Shown: positions 1 to 9,117 of the stretch, piece by piece | Position numbering within the stretch: the stretch's first letter is position 1 | Layout of the letters: each line of letters opens with the position of its first letter | Origin: Ichthyophis bannanicus | Taxonomy: Eukaryota; Chordata; Amphibia; Gymnophiona; Ichthyophiidae | DNA length: 64,000 nt | Direction of reading: 5' to 3' | NCBI GenBank assembly: GCA_033557465.1 | Contig: CM066040.1 | Coordinates: 325,394,297-325,458,296 of the forward strand | Position numbers and translations under genes: made by a program | Notes under the pieces: model-generated | Told to the model about the DNA's origin: nothing | Database searches by the model: none | Seen by the model: the letters and a program-made list of their open reading frames with translations, nothing else

Positions 1-345
1 TGTATACTGTGAACTGCCCGAAGAACAAACCAGTCAGTACTAGAGGAGATCAAACCTAAGCTTTCCTTAGAAGCTCAGATGACAAAACTTTGACTTTCAT
101 ACTTTGGACATATCATGCAAAGAGAGAGATCGTTGGAGAAAGACATAATGCTTGGTAAGGTAGATGGTCACCGTAAAAGAGGAAGGCCGGCAATGACATG
201 GATCGATACAGTAACAGCAACTATGGATACCACTCTATCAACAATGAGCTGCTTGGTTGAAGACCGAACAAAGTTTAGGTCAACTATCCAGAGGGTTTCC
301 AGGAGTTGGCACCGACTCGACAGCACTTAACAACAACAACAACAT
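1..345 (+). mobile_element. RTE-type LINE, 3' end
   Basis: The 3' end of an RTE/CFDP2-like non-LTR retrotransposon, cut by the window start. The translation has the RTE tail signature: a TARRTNQS-like stretch, then SYFGHIMQRE, GKVDGHRKRGRPAMTW and a final SRSWHRLDST just before the stop (open frame 115-330). The element ends in a short AAC repeat at about 329-345, the simple-repeat tail usual for RTE elements. The same family recurs on the minus strand at 6065-6345 and 8020-8202, which confirms its order of parts. At least one stop interrupts the frame upstream of 115, so this is a dead fragment. Confidence 0.75.
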
Positions 346-549
346 ATGTAATTATTGTATATCTTTTTGTACGGCTTCAAATCTTGTGAAAAGATGGTTT
401 ACAAATGTTTTTAAATAAATACAATTACAGTCTCTTGATCACCCATAAGGACACCCCTTGTATATTCTTTCTCACCTCACCTTGTCCTCCTCTTGGTAGA
501 CTCGCTCTCAGCATTCATACCTATTCTATCTGCCACCAGCACACCTGGT

Positions 550-930
550 TCACTGTGACATAATGTGTTGCCCTACCTTTCGTTATGTTGCCCTTTCTTT
601 ATGGAATTCAATACTTCCATACCTTCACTCCAAGACTAATTACAAATGGTTTAAAACTCAACTCAAGACCTTCTATTTCCTGCAGTTCTTCGGTGAGGAA
701 CTTTCAGACAACAATTCCTTGTAAGTTCCCCACTGTTTCTTTTCCTATTCCACTAGCCTTTATTCTAACCAACCCCCCCCCCCCCCTTCTACTCTGATAA
801 TTTACCACGTTTTAGTTTATTTGTTTTAGATTTTCCTTTATCTTTTATTTAATATTTTTACCTATCATAAATTGCTTTGGCAATGCCCTTGCAAAGCGCT
901 AAAACAATGTAACTTGGGAGGCTAAACAAA
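550..930 (+). mobile_element. Degenerate L2-like LINE 3' end
   Basis: A weak remnant. Around 605-710 one frame gives a FKTQLKTFYFLQFFGEE-like stretch, which resembles the C-terminal FRKKLKTFLYMHHFGE of the better preserved L2 copy near 31.9 kb. It is followed by a T-rich untranslated region and a poly-C run at 774-786. No clear ends are visible. The assignment rests on this one motif and its position before an AT-rich tail. Confidence 0.35.
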
Positions 931-1059
931 AGCGTCGTTAACCATTTTATATGATAATGAGTTCTGCTTGGCATCTCACTGTTACTTAAGCGTTGCACTG
1001 AAAATTGTGTGTTAAGGGGAAATAATGTATGATTTCGCCATTTGATGTGTGTTTATGTG

Positions 1060-1349
1060 GCAAAAACATGCATTAATCACTTAATGCACCTTAGTAGCTT
1101 CCCCTCTTAGCCGGTTATGTGCTAGCTCACTAAATTGAAGTGAATTTTCAGTCATAGTTGCTGCTGAAAAATTTCCCAAACATAGCTAGCTACCTCTGTG
1201 CTCCGGGATGGCCCCAGAAGTTAGTGTTCGCCAGCTAACGCTTCCCTTTCCAACTCTGTCCCATGATTACCTGTCTGAATTTTCCAATGCCGAGTTTAGC
1301 CAGCTAATTATGGGAGTTAACTGACTAACGTGCTTTGAAAATCTACCCC
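1060..1349. mobile_element. Possible palindromic MITE remnant
   Basis: The stretch contains repeated GCTAGCT/TTAGCCAGCTAA-like words and ends in TTTGAAAATCTACCCC. Both features resemble the subterminal and terminal sequence of the GGGCC-ended MITEs at 20.2, 28.8 and 43.9 kb. A matching left terminus was not found, so the left limit is a guess. Confidence 0.3.
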
Positions 1350-2035
1350 GTACATTTCATTTCACAGAGTCTGTGGGCTTTTCTTGTTTTGCTCTTCTTT
1401 CCAAAGGCTTATGAGATCAACATATGCTATATGCATGTGCCCCTAATAGTTTTTGTGGTTGGTGTCCTGTCCATGCCGCATTTGAAGGATGCATCAAGGA
1501 GGGGGGAAAGGAGCGGGGGTTGGCATGAGGACTCTAACAGTGTTTTTTTCCCAGTGCATGCATACGTGGACCTCAGATGTGCACAGTGTGTGCATCCCAG
1601 AAGGTCAGATCCTCTGGTTCTGCATGGAATTTCCTGTTCTAACGTGCTATGATTTCCATATTCTGAATGAGGTCATTTTGTCCCTGGCAACTTCTTTTAC
1701 TTTGACGGTAAATCATATTGACTTTTCCTTTCTGAGGATTTTGAAGGTATAGTTGTACTTTCTGAAATGGACCAGCATAATTCTTGACTTCCTGAGAGCA
1801 AGAGAGCCGGGACATGGGGAGGCTAGAGAAAATAAGCTTGCTGCGAAAAATCCCTAAAGATTTTGGAAGACATTGGTTCACGAGAGTATGAAACATGGAC
1901 AGCATTGCTGGGATGTTAGAGAAATTAGATGTTTGGAGTTCTTTGTAAGATCAGAGGCAAATCAGTGAACAGAGCAATCCCAAAACTATATTTACAAAAT
2001 GGAGTTACATTATTGTTGTAATGTCCTAAAAGATT
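1350..2035. other. Unassigned stretch
   Basis: No recognisable gene or element. Open frames are short (up to about 105 codons), overlap on both strands and show no family motif. It may hold older, unrecognisable repeat DNA. Confidence 0.4.
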
Positions 2036-2365
2036 GGGATGAAGAGACTCTCAAATTCATCTCATCCTTCAATCAGATTCAAAAATTGACTACTCCACAG
2101 AAAAACTTAACTTTCTTGACTCTGCAGTTTCTATAAATAAACGTCAGTCTGAAAACATCTGTGCACAGGAAAGTGACTGACAGATGTTTTCAGACTGACC
2201 TTTTAGCTTTCTATAGCGCTGTCGGAGAGGTATTCAATTGGGAAGAGTGATGTAGCTCCGCCCTTCAAGACGGGCACTACCTATGTTCTGTTACGTTTCT
2301 TTGACCCCTGATGAAGGCTTGATGCCAAAACTTTTTAAGTTGGGTATCCAATAAATAAATAATTC
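2036..2365 (+). mobile_element. Probable Penelope-like element remnant
   Basis: One frame reads KLTTPQKNLTFLDSAVSIN-like, which resembles the FLDT block near the end of the Penelope reverse transcriptase fingers/palm. The copy ends in CCTGATGAAGGCTTGATGCC followed by AAAAC and an AATAAATAAATAA tail. Penelope terminal regions often carry a hammerhead-like CTGATGA...GAAAC core, and here the last core block is changed (AAAAC). A perfect 19-nt inverted repeat lies at 2143-2161 / 2181-2199. Several stops break the frame. Family assignment is by motif only. Confidence 0.45.
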
Positions 2366-3242
2366 CCATTCATCTTACATAGTATGGCCGTGGTTTTGTG
2401 CCCTCCACTCCTTGTTTGGTCTTCGGTCCTGCGGAAGGTGAATTCCTCCCCTCATTCCCCTGACAGATGTAACTACCTTCAGAATTCCAGCTTCTACCCT
2501 TCACATACAGAGCTAAATCACAAGATACCACTATGTATGTTCTCACCCAAGAGACAGAGATGAATACTTGAAAGTCCTGACTGAACCCTACAACCACAAA
2601 CTCTACCTCAGGAAGACTGCTTCTTCCCTTAAAACACCCAGAGCAAACAGAGTAACTCCATTAATGACATACAATCCAAAACTGGGAAAACAGAGAAATC
2701 CTAAAAGATCTACAGCCACTACTCCAGGAGGATGAATTACTAAAATAAATAAGTTCCAACAACCATCTAATTTGAAATAAAAATCACTGAAAAGCAATCT
2801 TGTAACAGAAATTCTGAAAAGAAGAGAAGGGCGAAAGTCCCTGAAATAAATCAAACTGCTGCACATAGCACAGGACACACAGTAGCATCAAAGGGTCCTA
2901 CTCACATTCTTCCTCTAGTGTAATATGTATTATTCAGTGCAAAAAATGTGAAGAAGGATGCTGTGTTGGGGAGAGAGGCCAAACGTTAAAGACAAGAACC
3001 AATTCACATAACAGAAGATCAGATGGTACCTCCTTGGGGAAAGACTTTTTGGGGTCCAGAGAATTGTATCAATTACCTTATAAGGAGGATATTCAAAGGA
3101 AACTTTAAAACAATCCAGAAACCAAAGGCTTTTGAAGTTAAAATGATCAAAACCTTTGGAACTGATGAGAAAGGACTTCACAAAAATATGGGTTTTCTTT
3201 ATTAAGAGCCATAAAATGTTATTGCCTATCACCTTCTGCTCA
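2366..3242. other. Unassigned stretch
   Basis: Nothing recognisable. Several overlapping open frames of 60-106 codons occur on both strands without motifs. The last eight bases (3243-3250) are the target duplication of the hAT element that follows. Confidence 0.4.
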
Positions 3243-3374
3243 CTCATCAACAGGGGCGGCCCAAGGGGGGTGCGGGGCCATGTGCGGAGACTCGGTGCGG
3301 GGCCTCATTTGCATAAGTGGTCTTATTTGCATAAATATTTGCATAATGTTACCATTCACTAACTTTTAGTAAAC

Positions 3375-3683
3375 ATGTCTCTTAATGAGTGTATGGATAA
3401 AGAAAGACTAAAAGATTTCTACATTACTATAATCCAGTGCCAACCGCCAGGCACATTAGGAACTACTACAAACGCTGCCCATTTAGAACCCATAGCAAAC
3501 CCGCCGTATCCTGACAGCATTACCAGGACTCACAAAGCACCAGACCCTACCTATCAAAAGGAAACACTGCAAATATTAAACCAGTACATTTCAGAGAATA
3601 CTGGGGAAAGAGAACAAGTGGCAATGTCAAATAGGAATTACATAAACAGAATACCTCAGCTCAATTATACATGCAGAACATAG
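3375..3683 (+). CDS. Short conserved open frame in hAT cargo, function unknown
   Basis: An open frame of 102 codons starting MSLNECMDKERLKDFYITII. I do not recognise the family. Its interest is conservation: the first ~60 codons are also open in the copy at 36168-36404 (minus strand, with MPLNECMDKERLKGFY) and in part at 50318-50430. The copies share the run CQPPGTLGTTTN with few substitutions. It has no obvious domain, signal peptide or membrane segment. It may be a captured gene fragment or chance coding in non-coding cargo. Conservation among copies of one family does not by itself prove selection. Confidence 0.25.
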   Translation: MSLNECMDKERLKDFYITIIQCQPPGTLGTTTNAAHLEPIANPPYPDSITRTHKAPDPTYQKETLQILNQYISENTGEREQVAMSNRNYINRIPQLNYTCRT

Positions 3684-4249
3684 ACCATCACCAAACAAGG
3701 AATCGCAATTTAGAAACAGGAAGGCAATAATTAAACTGGGAACCCCAAAAGCCAAACTTGGAATGTACAACAACACTGTAGAAATAAAACTATAAATCAA
3801 TTTCCTCTTGTACCAAACAAAGCGCAGACGTTAATGATGCACATTTCCCAGAGCTTTCATATTCCAGTTAATAAATTCAAAATAAAGAGATATCTTTCTA
3901 CCTTTTGTGCATTTTTTTTCAGTTGCAATTGCTCCAGCCACTTTCTTCTGGTTTCTTCATGTTTTCTGCTAACTCTCCATCGTCTGCTGTCCATTTGTCC
4001 TTTCTTCTCTCTTCTAGTTTTCTTTCCATCCTCTCTCTCTACATCTGCTTTAACATACTAATCTTTCTCCTTTTGCTCTTTCCTCATTCTTATTTCATCC
4101 ACACAAATTTTACCCCTCCATCCTCAATCCCCACTTACTCTCCCAATACCCGGCCAATTGTAGATTTTTCATCCCTCCCACACAAAATATTTTTCCCCTC
4201 TCCATTTTACTCTCCCAGCCCCATCCCATTCTAATCCTCCCCCAACATC

Positions 4250-5400
4250 AGCTCCCTTCTAGTTCCAGTCTCACCCAGCATCCATTCCCTTCTAGTCCCT
4301 GCATCAGCCCATTTCCAGTCCTAGCCCCCCATCAACCCATTTCCAGTCCTAGCTCCCCCATCCATTTTCAGTCTGAGTCCCTTCATCAGCTCATTTCCAA
4401 TCCCAGCCCCCCATCAGCCCATTTCTAGTCATTTCCTAGCCCCACCATCAGCCCATGTCAAATCCTAGCTCCCCTCCACTCAGCCCAATTCCAGTCCAAG
4501 TCCCCCCATGAGCCTACTTCCAGTTCTAGCCCCTCCATGAGTCCATTTCAATTCAAGCCCCCACCACAGCCCATTTCCAATCTTAGCTCCCCCCCAACAG
4601 CCCATTTCCAGTCCTATCCTAGCTGCTCCATCAGCCCATTTTCAGTCCTAGCTCCCTTCCCTCACAGCCCATTTCTATTCCAAGCTCCCTCCCCATCAGC
4701 TATTTGCAGTTCAAGCCTCCCCGTCCACTCAGTCCATTTCCAGTCATAGCAATCCCCCAACCCATTACCAGTCCTAGCCCCCCATCAACCCATTTTCAGT
4801 TTAAGCCCCCCCTATAACCCATTACCAGTCCTAACCCCCCCATCAGCCCACTTCCAGTCTTAACCCCATCAGCCCATTTCCAGTCAGCCCCCCATAGCCC
4901 ATTGCCAGTCCTAACCCCCCCATCAGCCCACAGCCCATTACCAGTCCTAACCACATCAGCCCACCTCAAGTCCTAACCCCTCCCCATCAGCCCATTTCCT
5001 CTCCTAGCGCCCCCATAGCCCATTAGCAGTCCTAACCCCCCCATAGCCCATTAGCAATCCTAACCCCCCATCACCCTATTTCCAGACAGCCCCCATCAGC
5101 CCACAGCCCATTACCAGTCTTAACCACCCCCCCCAGCCCATTTCCAGTCCTAACCCCCCATCACCCCATTTCCAGTCAGCCTCCATCAACCCCCAGCCCA
5201 TTACCAGTCTTAACCCCCCCCTAGCCCATTTCCAGTCCTAACCCTCCCACCCCATTTCCAGTCAGCCTCCATCAGCCCCAGCCCTTTTCCAGTCCTAACC
5301 CCCCCCAGCCCATTAGCAGTCCTAACCCCCCCCCCCTAGCACATTTCCAGTCCTAACCCCCCCCCCAGCACATTTCCAGTCCTAACCCCCCCCCCTTCCC
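4250..5400. repeat. Pyrimidine-rich minisatellite inside hAT
   Basis: About 1.15 kb of degenerate tandem units of roughly 25-35 bp built around CATCAGCCCATTTCCAGTCC and TAACCCCCC. Spacing and sequence drift along the array, with poly-C runs longest at the right end. The complementary G-rich form occurs at 35020-35560 in the related element, and a similar G-rich array begins at about 63655. Confidence 0.8.
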
Positions 5401-5433
5401 TTCCCTTCCGGCAAATTAAAAAACAAAACAAAA

Positions 5434-5801
5434 CCTGGCTCTAGCTGCTGCCGCTGCCGCGTCCGTCGCAGCAGCGGCAGAATGGAGTGTCCCGCGGGGC
5501 CCCCTCTCCTCGTTGAGCCCTCTGCAAGGGCTTTCAGATTCGCGAAGGGAGAGTGCTCCCTCGCGTCTCTGTAAAGCCCGCAGGGGCTAATGGGAAATTT
5601 CCCATCTGCCCCTTTAGACGCGAGGGGCTGATGGGAAATTTCCCATTAGCCCCTGCGGGCTTTACAGAGACGCGAGGGAGCACTCTCCCTTCGCGAATCT
5701 GAAAGCCCTTGCAGAGGGCTCAACGAGGAGAAGGGGCCCCGCGGGACACTCCATTCTGCTGCTGCTGCGACGGACGCGGCAGCGGCAGCAGCCAGAGACA
5801 G
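5434..5801. repeat. Long GC-rich palindrome inside hAT
   Basis: Two arms of about 170 bp are near-perfect inverted copies. The left arm runs from TGGCTCTAGCTGCTGCCGC towards GGGAAATTTCCCAT and the right arm returns through GAGACGCGAGGGAGCACTC to AGCAGCCAGAGACA. The short centre (about 5605-5630) is itself partly palindromic. A homologous palindrome sits at 34624-34990, and only one arm remains at 50880-51060. Confidence 0.85.
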
Positions 5802-6064
5802 GTTTTTTAAAAAAATGTAATTTAAAAAAAAAAAAAGCAGAATGTTCTTTGCGCGGGGCCCCCTGAAACGCGGGGCCCTGTGCAAAAAACATTCTTGCTC
5901 AATGGACGGGCCGGCCCTGCTCATCAATCTTCCCCTTCACATTCTCATTGGAATGCTGTAGATGATTTGGCCATCTTTTACTCATTCTGTCCTGACCCGA
6001 TGAAGAGAGTTTTAGCTGCCTAAAATTACCGAGTCAAGAAATGTTTTAAGTTGGTCCAGTGCAA

Positions 6065-6345
6065 AAATGTTGTTAAGTGCCATTGAGTTGATGTTGACTC
6101 ATGGCAATCTTTTGAATAGTTGTTCTAAACTGAGTTTGGTCTTTAGTTAGATGGCTAATTGTAATGGAATCCATAGCTTTTTACTGTATTGATCATTGTT
6201 TTGCTGATCTTCCTCTTTTGTGTTGACCTTCAAACTTGCCAAGCATGATGTCTTTCTCTGATGATCTTTCTCTTTGCATGATGTGTCCAAAGTATGAAAG
6301 TCGAAGTCTTGTCATTTGAGCTTCTAAAGAAAGCCTAGGTTTGTA
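6065..6345 (-). mobile_element. RTE LINE, 3'-terminal piece
   Basis: Reverse-complement match to the RTE end at 55-345. Reading on the minus strand it has CTTTCTTTAGAAGCTCAAATG, then CATCATGCAAAGAGAAAG and AGACATCATGCTTGGCAAG, and it ends near GGCACTTAACAACA at about 6070. The preceding part of the same element lies at 8020-8202. The sequence resumes exactly across the inserted Ngaro unit (…AGGAGA | TCAAACCTAGG in RTE order). Confidence 0.75.
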
Positions 6346-6578
6346 ACCACGGTACGCCGGACTCAGTGCTCATCCCCTATACTACCCCTCCTTCCCAACC
6401 CCCCATCCATTTCCTACCATACCCCCATCCCGTTGTACAATAAACACACAACTGTTGGGAATTCAAAAACTGGTGGCAGCTTTATTAAACATTTTAAGCA
6501 CAATAACATTCCATTCAACCATAAACATCCATCTAGCGGATCCCTGCCTCACCAGCCATGTTATTAGCAAGGTGGGCA

Positions 6579-7490
6579 TAAGAACATAAGATATGCCATA
6601 ATGGGTCAGACCAAGGTCCATCAAGCCCAGTATTCTGTTTCCAACAGAGGCCAATCTAGGTCATACGTACCTAGCAGTTTCCCCAAGGGACACAGGTTCC
6701 ACAATGCTTGTATTGGTTCAAGCATTGATATCCTGGGTCCCTTCTTAATAATGGTTTATGGACCTTTCCTCCAGGAACTTGTCCAAACCTTTTTTTAAAC
6801 CCAGCTACACTAACAGCCTTTACTACATCCTCTGGTAACAAATTCCAGAGTTTGATTACACGTTGAGTGAAAAAATATTTTCTTTTATTAGTCTTAAATA
6901 GTTTACCCTGTAGCTTCATTGCATGTCCCCTAGTCTTTCTATATTCTGATAAGGTAAACAATCGATCTACGTTTACCCGTTCCACTCCGTTCATTAATTT
7001 ATAGACTTCTATCATATCTCCCCTCAGCCGTCTCTTTTCCAGGTTAAAGAGCCCCAACCTTTTTAGCCTTTCTTCATAGGAGTATCCTTCCATCCCCTTT
7101 ACCATTTTGGTGGCTCTTCTCTGAACCTTTTCTAAAATCGCTATATCCTTTTTAAGATACGGTGACCAGAATTGCTCACAATATTCAAGGTGCGGTCTCA
7201 CCATGGTACGATATAGAGGCATTATAATATCTTTTGTTTTATTTTCCATTCCTTTCCTTATCATACCTAGCATTCTATTTGCTCTCTTGGCTGCCGCTGC
7301 ACACTGGGCCGAGGGTTTTAACATGGTATCCACAATGACGCCTAAATCTTTTTCCTGGGTGGTGGTTCCTAATGTGGAACCTTGCATCGTGTAACCATAG
7401 TTTGGGTTGTTCTTCCCTAAGTGCATAACCTTGCACTTGTCCACATTAAATTTCATCTGCCATTTTGATGCCCAGTCTTCCAAATTATCA
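6579..7490 (-). mobile_element. CR1 LINE, 3' fragment
   Basis: A 5'-truncated CR1 inserted in the solo Ngaro unit. The 3' tip on the minus strand is the family end TATGCCATACTGGGT-complement followed by repeated TTATGTTC octamers, shared by at least seven copies here. It carries the C-terminal part of the reverse transcriptase, listed separately. Confidence 0.9.
6671..7483 (-). pseudogene. CR1 reverse transcriptase, C-terminal fragment
   Basis: An open frame of 270 codons covering the thumb and C-terminal region of a CR1 reverse transcriptase. Visible blocks, in order, are [76 protein letters not shown] and [20 protein letters not shown]. The catalytic palm (YLDFQKAFD, FADD) is missing through 5' truncation, so it is not functional. 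The frame remains open to near the 3' end, which suggests a fairly young insertion. A small frameshift near the end diverts the last ~40 codons. Confidence 0.85.
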
Positions 7491-8019
7491 ACTCCGCAAC
7501 TGCTGTGGACAGGCCCACAGCTAGCTTAACTACCCACCCCTTTCTTCTGGCTTCGCCATATGATTAGCAAAAGCCCAACAGGGACTGTCCGGGTGGGGGC
7601 CCCACACCCCCGCCCAAGTATCGCCTCCAGCTCTGGACCCCGGACACCTCCGGGATCCCGCCGCCCCCCCCCCCAGCTGTAGCAACCTGAACTTAACCCC
7701 AACCTGATCTCCACAAAGGGTGGGAGGGTGGGGCGCTGACAGTGATCCAGGTTGCCGGGCCATCCGCTGCCAACTGCCGACACCCACCGTGCCTCCGGAC
7801 TTCCTTCCTCCCACCCTCCCCTTGCTTGCATCTCATTGGCTCTCATAGCATTCCTTCACGTCGCGGGGCCAATCCATTTAAAAAATGCTGCGCCGCCGCT
7901 CCCGGCATGCCTGCGACACCCATCTCTTCCCCGCTGCCCTTTCTTCGAGCCAGGGACCACACCGGCCGCTCCCCGGTTACCGCGGCTAGCGGGGACCATG
8001 CCCCGCAGCCTTCTTTATC

Positions 8020-8202
8020 TCCTCTAGTACTGATTTATTTAATTTTCAGGCAATCCATAGTATACACAGTATCTTTAGCCAGCATCATAATTTGAAGGCA
8101 TCAATTTTCTTCTTGTCTTTCTTCTTCATTGTCCAACTTTCGCATCCATATGACATTATTGAAAATATCATGGTTTGGACAAATTAAATCTTTGTACACA
8201 GA
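8020..8202 (-). mobile_element. RTE LINE, internal 3' piece
   Basis: On the minus strand one frame reads SYGCESWTMKKKDKKKIDAF, the conserved block downstream of the RTE reverse transcriptase (family form MYGCESWTIKK..RIDAFELWCWRR). It is followed by the CAGTACTAGAGGAGA sequence also found at 35-49. It directly precedes, in element order, the piece at 6065-6345. Confidence 0.75.
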
Positions 8203-8322
8203 GATAAGAACATAAGACCATAATAAATGCCATACTGGGTCAGACCAAAGGCCTGTCAAGCCCAGTATCCTGTTTCCAACAGTGGCCAATCCACGTCACA
8301 AGTGCCTGTCAGGTCCCTAGAG
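8203..8322 (-). mobile_element. CR1 LINE 3' tip (left part, split by hAT)
   Basis: Minus-strand CR1 end with the TAAGAACATAAGA tail and the CATACTGGGTCAGACCAAAGG block. Its continuation lies at 11584-11765, beyond the hAT transposon. The last eight bases (8315-8322, CCCTAGAG) are the hAT target duplication. Confidence 0.8.
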
Positions 8323-9117
8323 CAGGGATGGGGAACCTGCGGCCTTAAGGCCCCATGTGGCCTTTTGGAGCATGATGTGCGGCCTTCTGCGGCCTTCTTA
8401 AACAAGTTTTCATATTGTTATATATATGACATTGATTAACATATGTGAACTAATTTTGGCAAGATGGCGATTCCGATTCTCGGTAAAAGCCATTATCTGG
8501 CCGCGATAAGGTGGTATCACTTATCTAATTGTAGTTCTCGGAGGCGATAAAGAGGTCACCCGAAATGTCCGTTGCCAGCGACGTCAATACAGGGAACTGG
8601 TGATAGACACTACACCCAATAACAGATGCTGACAGACGCGGAACTGGTGTGGCGTAAGATCACGCCTTCGTATAAATATATCACGATGTGGCTTGGAGGA
8701 GAATACGGATGAAGAGTAAGGGTTGGATTTTGAATGAGAGAACGGATTAGTGAATCAGTTTGGACTTGGCGGTGAAGCGTAGTGGTCGCGCGTGTGAGTC
8801 GAAGCGTGTCACGTAGAGGAGAGTGTGCCTCAGCCTTGGCGCGTGTAGGACATAAAACCACGGTACGAGGAGGTACCCGGTGTGTGACATTAAATAAATT
8901 CTCAACATTTTCGTTCAAATTTATATGTGAAGAAACAAATTCATGATTGCAACAAAAAAGAATTGGCGCTAGTTTTGAAACCAAACTTTCTTCTCCACCT
9001 TCTGGCAACACTGTGGTGACAGTTACTAACTGGCTGGCATAGAGAGTGCAGCGTTTGTGGTTCCTTCCTTCAGAGTGTGTTTGTCACTTGATTACATTTT
9101 TTTTTTTTCTTTCCATC

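Larger units (their letters stand above)
3251..5919 (+). mobile_element. Non-autonomous hAT element (shared-cargo group, type I ends)
   Basis: Flanked by perfect 8-bp target duplications CTCATCAA (3243-3250 and 5920-5927), the hAT hallmark. Termini start CAGGGGCGGCCC and end GGGCCGGCCCTG, forming short imperfect inverted repeats. No transposase is present. The inside holds a short open frame (3375-3683), a pyrimidine-rich minisatellite (about 4250-5400) and a GC-rich palindrome (about 5434-5801). The same ends occur at 50192-51165. The same interior, in the opposite orientation, occurs at 34541-36554 with different ends. It would depend on a transposase supplied elsewhere. Confidence 0.85.
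6348..8019 (-). mobile_element. Solo Ngaro terminal unit (B-A), split by CR1
   Basis: Sequence 6348-6578 plus 7491-8019, about 760 bp in total, matches the order of the B2-A2 repeat unit of the full Ngaro element at 12598-13302. It starts TAACCACGGTACGCCGG (compare TAACCGAGGCAGGC), passes GGTGGCAGCTTTATTAA (compare GGTCGCAGCTTTATTAA) and CTTCGCCATATGATTAGCAAAAG, and ends in a GC-rich A-like part. It sits inside the RTE LINE with no target duplication, as expected for tyrosine-recombinase elements. The internal genes are absent, so this is the counterpart of a solo LTR. It is diverged from the full-length copy, perhaps another subfamily. Confidence 0.65.

Noticed and set aside
4250..5400. Regularly repeated units that could suggest a CRISPR array
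   Set aside because: Units are degenerate, with no constant repeat and unique spacers; they lie inside a hAT element of a vertebrate genome. This is a minisatellite.
5646..5927. Minus-strand frame through the GC-rich palindrome, also seen at 50979-51239
   Set aside because: It encodes Ala runs from CTG/GCC repeats of the palindrome and hAT end. Similarity between copies reflects the shared element end, not a gene.
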